DNA of 64,000 nt from Pollutimonas sp036675275 (lineage in GTDB: Bacteria; Pseudomonadota; Gammaproteobacteria; Burkholderiales; Burkholderiaceae_B): assembly GCA_036675275.1 (NCBI GenBank), contig JAKFFG010000026.1, positions 1 to 64,000 on the forward strand, given 5' to 3'. Each line of letters opens with the position of its first letter. Positions within the stretch are counted from its first letter, which is position 1. A program made the position numbers and the translations under genes. The notes beneath the pieces were generated by a model. That model saw only the letters and a list, made by a program, of their open reading frames with translations, did no database searches and had not been told where the DNA came from. Positions 58,684 to 64,000 of the stretch are shown here, piece after piece.

Positions 58684-59898
58684 ATGCAATCTTTACTGTC
58701 CGTCTCACCCCACCAGGTCCTATTGCTTGCGAATCCAGCAATTGCATTGCTGTTTTCAATGATCTTCGTTTGCGTGTGGACAATTACTGAGCAATCCAGC
58801 AACTACCTGCTGTTGGTGGCCGCCGCGTTTTTCGTCTATGCGCTTGGGGCCGCATCCCAGATACTGTCGGTGCCGCGCGATGTTGGTCTGAATACGGTAA
58901 TGACTGCGGCGCTTTATATCGCCAGTGCCGCGTTGATGATGCTCGGCATGGTTTCGCGCTATGGCATGCGTGTCAATCATGTAGTTCTGGTTCTGTGCAG
59001 CGTCGGCATACTGGCCGCCATTGGCTATTATTTCTATGTAACGCGCAATCTCATTGTCCGCATCTATGTCCTGAACCTGGGCTCGGCAGCTATCCTGTTG
59101 TTTCCTGTCGCCCAGTGGTGGAGGCGCCTGCCCAAGCGCGCCATCGATCGGCTGCTTTTCTGGGTATACGTCGCCTTTGCGATCAGTTTCTTCCCAAGGA
59201 CTTTCTTCTCGATTACCTCCGCGGTAACCGAAGGGCTTGCGGCATTTGCCCAGTCGCCATTCTGGATCACATTGCAGCTCACTTTATTACTGTTTGCCAT
59301 CGTGCTGGCGCTGACAATCCTGGCTGCCGCGGTGCACGACGTAATAGAGAGGCTGCAAAACGAACGGAATATCGACAGCCTTACTCAGCTTCACAACCGC
59401 CGCAGTTTTGAAGAACAGGCAGAAGCCATGATCGCCGATAAGCGCCGGCGGGCGATAAGCCTGGTGCTGTGCGATATTGACCATTTCAAGTCCATCAACG
59501 ACGTCGGCGGTCACGCAGCGGGGGATCAGGTCCTTCAGAAGTTCGGCGAGATCGTGCGCGATTTCATACGCACAGGCGATATTGCGGCCAGGGTCGGAGG
59601 CGAAGAGTTCGCATTACTCTTGCCCAATACCGCCATGGAAGGCGGTGTCGAGCTGGCGGAGCGTTTGCGCCGCCACCTTGAAATGACCCATTTCCGGACT
59701 GCTTTCGGGAGCCGGAAGGTTACGGCAAGCTTTGGCGTCTCCGAACGCCATGAGCATGAATCGCTCCGGGATCTTTTCGCCCGCACCGACGCCATGCTGT
59801 ATGCCGCAAAATCGAATGGCCGGAACAATGTCGCTATCGCGAGTCATTATCTCGATTCAAACACAGTGCCAACAAGTCAAATCGACCACGCCATTTGA
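58684..59898 (+). CDS. Membrane-bound diguanylate cyclase
   Basis: A 404-residue protein with about six N-terminal transmembrane helices (residues about 15-215) and a GGDEF domain. The active site reads GGEEF (305-309); the start of the domain is DSLTQLHNRRSFEEQ, with the Mg-binding LVLCDIDHFKSINDVGGHAAGD. The inhibitory I-site RTGD sits five residues before GGEEF, so product feedback is expected. It makes the second messenger c-di-GMP from GTP. The membrane part is a 6-helix sensor of unknown ligand. Confidence 0.93.
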   Translation: MQSLLSVSPHQVLLLANPAIALLFSMIFVCVWTITEQSSNYLLLVAAAFFVYALGAASQILSVPRDVGLNTVMTAALYIASAALMMLGMVSRYGMRVNHVVLVLCSVGILAAIGYYFYVTRNLIVRIYVLNLGSAAILLFPVAQWWRRLPKRAIDRLLFWVYVAFAISFFPRTFFSITSAVTEGLAAFAQSPFWITLQLTLLLFAIVLALTILAAAVHDVIERLQNERNIDSLTQLHNRRSFEEQAEAMIADKRRRAISLVLCDIDHFKSINDVGGHAAGDQVLQKFGEIVRDFIRTGDIAARVGGEEFALLLPNTAMEGGVELAERLRRHLEMTHFRTAFGSRKVTASFGVSERHEHESLRDLFARTDAMLYAAKSNGRNNVAIASHYLDSNTVPTSQIDHAI

Positions 59899-59954
59899 AC
59901 CGGCCTTATAGTGATGGCTGTCAAGACGCAGTTCTGCCCCATAAAGGAAGAAAA

Positions 59955-60404
59955 ATGAGTTCATTGTTTGCGTTCCTTCACCATATTGCCGCCTTTGCAT
60001 TGATTGCCGCCCTGGTTGTCGAATTTGTGCTGCTTCGAGAGGCGCTATCGCTTTCGATCGCCAGAAAGCTACAAAAGGCCGACATGATTTTCGGCATTGC
60101 GGCCGGCATCGTGCTTGTCGTCGGGCTTGTCCGTGTTTTCTTTCTCGAGAAGGGGGCTGACTACTATTTCAGCAACATACCATTCATGATCAAGCTTACG
60201 TTGTTTATCGTGATTGGTATCTTGTCGATTTATCCCACGCTGGCATTTCTGTCATGGAGGCGGGCTACCAAAGTCGGTCAGCTTCCCGTCATAAGCGCAA
60301 GCAAACTGCAGAGACTGAAACTGACTATTCACCTGGAGTTGGCGGCGGCGGCAGGCCTGATACTGTGCGCGGTCCTGATGGCCCGCGGCGTGGGAAGTGT
60401 TTGA
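59955..60404 (+). CDS. DUF2214 family membrane protein
   Basis: A 149-residue protein with four helices (AFLHHIAAFALIAALVVEFVLL; ADMIFGIAAGIVLVVGLVRVFF; FMIKLTLFIVIGILSIYPTLAFL; LAAAAGLILCAVLMARGVG). The conserved HHIAAF start and RVFFLEKGADYYFSN block place it in the DUF2214 family. Its function is unknown. The chosen ATG follows AAAGGAAGAAAA, a strong ribosome-binding site; an in-frame ATG 60 bp upstream has none. It lies 56 bp after one diguanylate cyclase gene and 47 bp before another. Confidence 0.88.
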   Translation: MSSLFAFLHHIAAFALIAALVVEFVLLREALSLSIARKLQKADMIFGIAAGIVLVVGLVRVFFLEKGADYYFSNIPFMIKLTLFIVIGILSIYPTLAFLSWRRATKVGQLPVISASKLQRLKLTIHLELAAAAGLILCAVLMARGVGSV

Positions 60405-60451
60405 GCCTTGAAGGTACAATTGCACTTCGTTACGTTTGAGCCTGTCGCAGT

Positions 60452-62179
60452 GTGATTAAACAATTTATCGGCATCCTGGCCGTACTACTCGGATTAGTCC
60501 TGGGCGGCCCCGTTGCCGCGGCGGACCTCATCGTTTCCCGCGCCATGCTCGAAGACACGACCGGCGAACTGACAATCAGCGATGTCGCGACACGCGACTT
60601 CACGCCCATAGCGCCTTTGATATCGGAAGGCTTTTCAAAATCCGCGTATTGGCTGCGTCTGCAAATTCGGCGGCCGGCACATGGAAGCAAGGTGGTGCTC
60701 AACGTAGGCCCCGCATTCCTCGACGACATCAGGCTTTATGAGTCGGTTGACGGCAATCCCCTGGAATGGTTGACGCGCGTCACGGGCGACAGGCATCCCT
60801 ATAATTCGCGTGACCGTATCGGAATTGCCTTGGGTTTCGATGTGCACGTGAACCTTCCCGTGGAAACGTATTACCTACGCATGAAGACGACCGGCCCCTC
60901 CGTGCTGAACGTGGAGGCACTGGAGCCTCGCGTGGCGGCGCAACGCGAGGTGATATCAAGTTTGTGGCGCAACGTGTTCATCGGATTCATGCTATGGGCG
61001 CTGATGTGGGCGCTCGATCATTTCTTTCTTGGCCGCCAGTCGCCCGTCGGACTGTTCGCGGTGTACCAAGCCGTATATATATTGTTTGGCCTGAGCGCCA
61101 CCGGCAATCTTGCGCCTCTCATTCCGGCCGGGACGACGCAGCTCGGAGACTGGATGACCAGTTTTCTGGCGTGTGCGGTGCCGTTGACCTTTTTGCTGCT
61201 CAGCCGAGCACTGTTCCGGCTTTATGCCCCGCCCGCCATTCTGATGCGCGGACTCAATGTGCTTGTGTTCGCGCTTTGCGTGCCGATACTGGCATTGTTT
61301 CTTGCCGATGCACGCATGGCGCAGGGCCTGAGCACCATTCTGTCTTTGATCGCCGCCTGGTACTACGTGGTGGTGGCTTTGTTCACGCGGCAAGAACGAG
61401 CGCCCAGCCGGCGCTTGCTGATGCTGGTCTATGCCGCCCTTGCGCTTTTCACTACTGAGTCCGCCTTCGCCCGTCTGGGGTGGGCTACGCTCACCTCGGC
61501 CAGCATCGACAGCGAGTGGATGCTGATTGTCAACGGTTTCGCCGTCAGCGCTTCAATGGGGATGCTGCTCTATATCCGCGTACGGCGACTGGGAAGAGAC
61601 TCCCAGCGAGCCGCCGTAGCGCTGGCCTTGTCCGAGCACGCACTGGAGGAAGAGCGCAGCCGCAAGGAGATCGCATTGCTGCACGCCGGCACCGACTACC
61701 TGACCGGAATATTGAATCGCCGCCGTTTCGTCGAACTCGTCGATAAGGAAGTGATTCGCGCGATGCACCACAAGGAACCGCTGTCGCTGATGATGATGGA
61801 TATAGACCACTTCAAGGCCGTCAACGATAACTGGGGACACCACGGCGGCGATCTAGTCCTTCAGAAGGTCGCCGGCCTTATTCGCGATACCTTGCGCGAC
61901 GTCGATATTTTCGGACGCATGGGCGGCGAAGAATTCGCCGCCGTGTTGGTCGGCATCGACGGCGAGCAGGCGCTTGATATCGCACAACGGATCCGCACGG
62001 CCGTAGAGGGCGCCACAACGACCATGCCGGCCGGTGAATCCGTACGCGTCACCCTTTCGCTGGGCATCACTGAACTGACAAGCCGGGAAGCCAGTCTGGA
62101 GAACCTGATCCACCGTGCCGATCAAGCCCTGTACAGGGCAAAGCAGGCGGGGCGCAATCGCGTCATGGCCAGCATTTAG
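60452..62179 (+). CDS. Diguanylate cyclase with 7TMR-DISM sensory module
   Basis: A 575-residue protein starting with GTG and a signal-like helix (FIGILAVLLGLVLGGPVAA). The extracytoplasmic 7TMR-DISM domain (about 25-170) has the family pattern EGFSKSAYWLRLQIRRP and YYLRMKTTGPSVLNV. Seven helices follow (about 175-390), then the GGDEF domain with GTDYLTGILNRRRFVEL, MMMDIDHFKAVNDNWGHHGGD and GGEEF at 491-495. The I-site RDVD is five residues before it. DISM domains are thought to bind carbohydrates or similar ligands. It should convert an outside signal into c-di-GMP production. Confidence 0.93.
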   Translation: MIKQFIGILAVLLGLVLGGPVAAADLIVSRAMLEDTTGELTISDVATRDFTPIAPLISEGFSKSAYWLRLQIRRPAHGSKVVLNVGPAFLDDIRLYESVDGNPLEWLTRVTGDRHPYNSRDRIGIALGFDVHVNLPVETYYLRMKTTGPSVLNVEALEPRVAAQREVISSLWRNVFIGFMLWALMWALDHFFLGRQSPVGLFAVYQAVYILFGLSATGNLAPLIPAGTTQLGDWMTSFLACAVPLTFLLLSRALFRLYAPPAILMRGLNVLVFALCVPILALFLADARMAQGLSTILSLIAAWYYVVVALFTRQERAPSRRLLMLVYAALALFTTESAFARLGWATLTSASIDSEWMLIVNGFAVSASMGMLLYIRVRRLGRDSQRAAVALALSEHALEEERSRKEIALLHAGTDYLTGILNRRRFVELVDKEVIRAMHHKEPLSLMMMDIDHFKAVNDNWGHHGGDLVLQKVAGLIRDTLRDVDIFGRMGGEEFAAVLVGIDGEQALDIAQRIRTAVEGATTTMPAGESVRVTLSLGITELTSREASLENLIHRADQALYRAKQAGRNRVMASI

Positions 62180-62196
62180 CGGCCATCAAACGATAA

Positions 62197-63240
62197 TCAG
62201 TCGTCCGGGCCCACCCGTATTACCAATTTGCCGAAGTTCCTGCCTTGAAGCAGTCCAATAAACGCTTGCGGCGCATTTTCCAGGCCATCGACCCTGTCTT
62301 CCCTATATTTGATCTGTCCGGCATCAAGCCAGGCTTTCATGTCCCTGGCGAACTCATCGTAACGCGAGGCGTAGTCGTCGAAAATGATGAACCCCTGGAT
62401 TTTCAGCCGTTTGGTCAGCACGGTGCGCATCAATAGCGGCAGGCGATCCGGGCCGGGCAGCGGAGACGTTGCGTTGTAGGCTGAAATCAGTCCGCATACA
62501 GGTATCCGGGCCGACGTGTTGAGCAGGGGCAGGACGGCATCGAACACCTTGCCGCCCACGTTCTCGTAATAAATATCGATGCCATCGGGGCAAGCCTGAG
62601 CCAGCTGTTCGGCAAAATCATCGGCCTTATGATCCAGGCAGGCATCGAAGCCAAGTACCTCGACGGCATAACGGCATTTTTCAGCGCCTCCGGCGACGCC
62701 GACGACACGGCAGGATTTCATCTTGCCGATTTGTCCCACCGTGGCGCCGACAGGGCCTGTGCAGGCTGCAACGACCAGGGTCTCGCCCGCCTTGGGTTGA
62801 CCGATGTCGAGCAAGCCCATATAGGCCGTAAATCCCGGCATGCCGAGGATGCCCAATGTGTGAGAGGGTTGCGCAACATCCGCCCCGAGTTTGACCAGGC
62901 CGTCGCCGCCGGATATTGCGTAATCCTGCCAGCCGCCCTGGCCCAGCACCCAGTCGCCCGGCGCATAGTCCGCGTGGCGTGACGCAACTACCCGGCTGAC
63001 GGTACCGGCACCCATGACGGCATCGACTTCCACCGGTGCGGCGTAGGAAGGGGCATCGCTCATGCGGCCCCGCATATATGGGTCCAGCGACAAGTAAACC
63101 GTGCGCAGCAACACCTCGCCATCCTTGGGCTGCTGAACCTCGGTCTCTTCCAGGCGAAAATTCTGAGGCGTCGGTACGCCATGCGGCCGGGATGCCAGGA
63201 CGATACGGCGATTGACTGTGCTTGATTGCGTCATGTTCAT
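62197..63240 (-). CDS. Zinc-independent MDR oxidoreductase (CurA/leukotriene-B4-dehydrogenase-like)
   Basis: A 347-residue NADP-dependent alkenal/one oxidoreductase. The N-terminal GroES-like part has FRLEETEVQQPKDGEVLLRTVYLSLDPYMRGRM (the family SLDPYMRGRM motif). The nucleotide-binding region is AGETLVVAACTGPVGATVGQIGK with the A-A-x-G-P-V-G fingerprint, and DIYYENVGGKVFDAVL follows. It lacks the zinc-ligand cysteines of alcohol dehydrogenases. The protein starts at MNMTQ (63240) or MTQ (63234); the latter has an AGGA at better spacing. Substrates of relatives are alpha,beta-unsaturated carbonyl compounds. Confidence 0.93.
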   Translation of the reverse strand: MNMTQSSTVNRRIVLASRPHGVPTPQNFRLEETEVQQPKDGEVLLRTVYLSLDPYMRGRMSDAPSYAAPVEVDAVMGAGTVSRVVASRHADYAPGDWVLGQGGWQDYAISGGDGLVKLGADVAQPSHTLGILGMPGFTAYMGLLDIGQPKAGETLVVAACTGPVGATVGQIGKMKSCRVVGVAGGAEKCRYAVEVLGFDACLDHKADDFAEQLAQACPDGIDIYYENVGGKVFDAVLPLLNTSARIPVCGLISAYNATSPLPGPDRLPLLMRTVLTKRLKIQGFIIFDDYASRYDEFARDMKAWLDAGQIKYREDRVDGLENAPQAFIGLLQGRNFGKLVIRVGPDD

Positions 63241-63262
63241 AGTCCTATGAAAACGAGATGAA

Positions 63263-64000
63263 TTAATGCTGCTGCGGAACCCGGGCGGGCCCCGGACTGA
63301 CCTGCAGGGCACGTCCGGCGCCCCAGCCATTGACCGCGGCGCCAAGCCCCAATATGGCAAAGAGCCAACCCGTTACTTCGTAACCGCCGGTGGCACTGTG
63401 CAGCACACCCACCAGCAGGGGCCCGAAGGCCGCAAGAACATACCCGAAGCCCTGTGCCATTCCCGACAATTGCGCCGCCACGATTGGGTCTGGCGACCGC
63501 AATACGATAACAGTCATGGCCATGGCGAAGAGGCCGCCCTGCCCAATTCCCTGCAGCGCCGCCCACACCCATACCGTGGACAAAGGCGCAAACAGTATCC
63601 CGAGCAGCGCCGTTGCGGCCAAAACCGCCAATGCGGCATTGATTGTGCGCTGATCCCTGAAGCGGACCGCCACGGCGGGAACCAGCAAGCAGGTGACCAC
63701 CTGCAGCATGATGGACACAGACACCACTACACCGGCGGTCACGCCGTCCAGCCCGCGGTCGCGCAATATGGGCGCCATCCAGCCCATCACGCAGTACGCC
63801 AGCGCCGATTGAAGCCCCATGAAGAAGGTAACCTGCCACGCGAGCGGATCGCGCCGCAAGCTGCCCGCGCGGCGTCCTGCACGACCCGGCCCGTACTGGC
63901 TGTTCATGGCGCGCGGCGCCCAGATGAGGGCGACCACCGCGGCAGGCGCGGCCCAGACAACAAGGCCCGCAGTCCAGGAACCGTCGAACCAGTGCACCAA
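63263..64000 (-). CDS. CynX/NimT-family MFS transporter, 3' part
   Basis: The 5' end runs off the window; 245 C-terminal residues are visible with about seven helices, covering the second half of a 12-helix permease. The segment YCVMGWMAPILRDRGLDGVTAGVVVSVSIMLQVVTCLLVPAVA, and GYVLAAFGPLLVGVLHSATGGYEVTGWLFAILG near the end, match the CynX (cyanate/nitroimidazole) branch. It is 22 bp upstream of the MDR oxidoreductase on the same strand, so both are probably in one operon. The substrate is unknown. Confidence 0.88.
   Translation of the reverse strand: MVHWFDGSWTAGLVVWAAPAAVVALIWAPRAMNSQYGPGRAGRRAGSLRRDPLAWQVTFFMGLQSALAYCVMGWMAPILRDRGLDGVTAGVVVSVSIMLQVVTCLLVPAVAVRFRDQRTINAALAVLAATALLGILFAPLSTVWVWAALQGIGQGGLFAMAMTVIVLRSPDPIVAAQLSGMAQGFGYVLAAFGPLLVGVLHSATGGYEVTGWLFAILGLGAAVNGWGAGRALQVSPGPARVPQQH

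Noticed and set aside
1..64000. tRNA, rRNA, riboswitch, insertion sequence, integrase or attachment site
   Set aside because: No cloverleaf, ribosomal, transposase/integrase or flanking-repeat signature was recognised by eye; a dedicated RNA search was not possible.

Overview
The window is a GC-rich, gene-dense stretch of a betaproteobacterial chromosome, most likely from the family Alcaligenaceae (Bordetella/Achromobacter/Pusillimonas-like). I infer this from the tripartite tricarboxylate transporter parts (a TctA fragment and a Bug/TctC-type binding protein), the rppH-proS-ybgC-tol-pal gene order, the Burkholderiales-style protein families, and a complete type VI secretion locus with DUF2169/DUF3540/DUF4150 accessory genes. 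No rRNA, tRNA, CRISPR array, insertion sequence or prophage was seen.

Layout. 1-4.2 kb: end of a tctA-like permease gene, a beta-hydroxyacid dehydrogenase, a convergent TctD/TctE-like two-component system and rppH. 4.2-11.6 kb: proS, then the cell-envelope operon ybgC-tolQ-tolR-tolA-tolB-pal-cpoB. 11.6-14.3 kb: a FecCD-type permease, its ATPase and an alpha/beta hydrolase, starting 2 bp after cpoB. 14.3-15.5 kb: a two-gene copper cassette (DUF2946 protein and PCu(A)C chaperone). 15.5-18.3 kb: a hotdog thioesterase, a MATE exporter and a LysR regulator. 18.4-22.8 kb: a fused HMG-CoA lyase/class III CoA-transferase gene, a Bug binding protein and an aldo/keto reductase. 22.8-27.4 kb: a BMP-type (probably nucleoside) ABC importer. 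27.4-30.2 kb: a Pmp3-like proteolipid, an MgtC protein and an AsmA-family protein. 30.4-32.7 kb: ahpF and ahpC with an OxyR-like site.

33.06-57.3 kb is one co-directional type VI secretion system: tssA-B-C-hcp-E-F-G-clpV-vgrG, a spike/adaptor cassette (DUF2169-pentapeptide fusion, pentapeptide protein, DUF3540, DUF4150 PAAR-like), then tssJ-K-L-M and a tiny membrane protein gene. All 13 core components are present. TssM carries a C-terminal SPOR-like domain, while TssL has no peptidoglycan-binding extension. The locus ends in a symmetrical four-copy 14-bp repeat.

57.4-64 kb: a PHB-depolymerase-like esterase, two membrane diguanylate cyclases flanking a DUF2214 protein, a zinc-free MDR oxidoreductase, and a CynX-type MFS transporter cut by the window edge.

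The strongest leads are the lyase/CoA-transferase fusion (a possible one-polypeptide route for activating and cleaving a branched 3-hydroxy-dicarboxylate), the SPOR-tailed TssM, and the toxin-less pentapeptide/DUF2169/DUF3540/DUF4150 cassette embedded in the structural T6SS operon.
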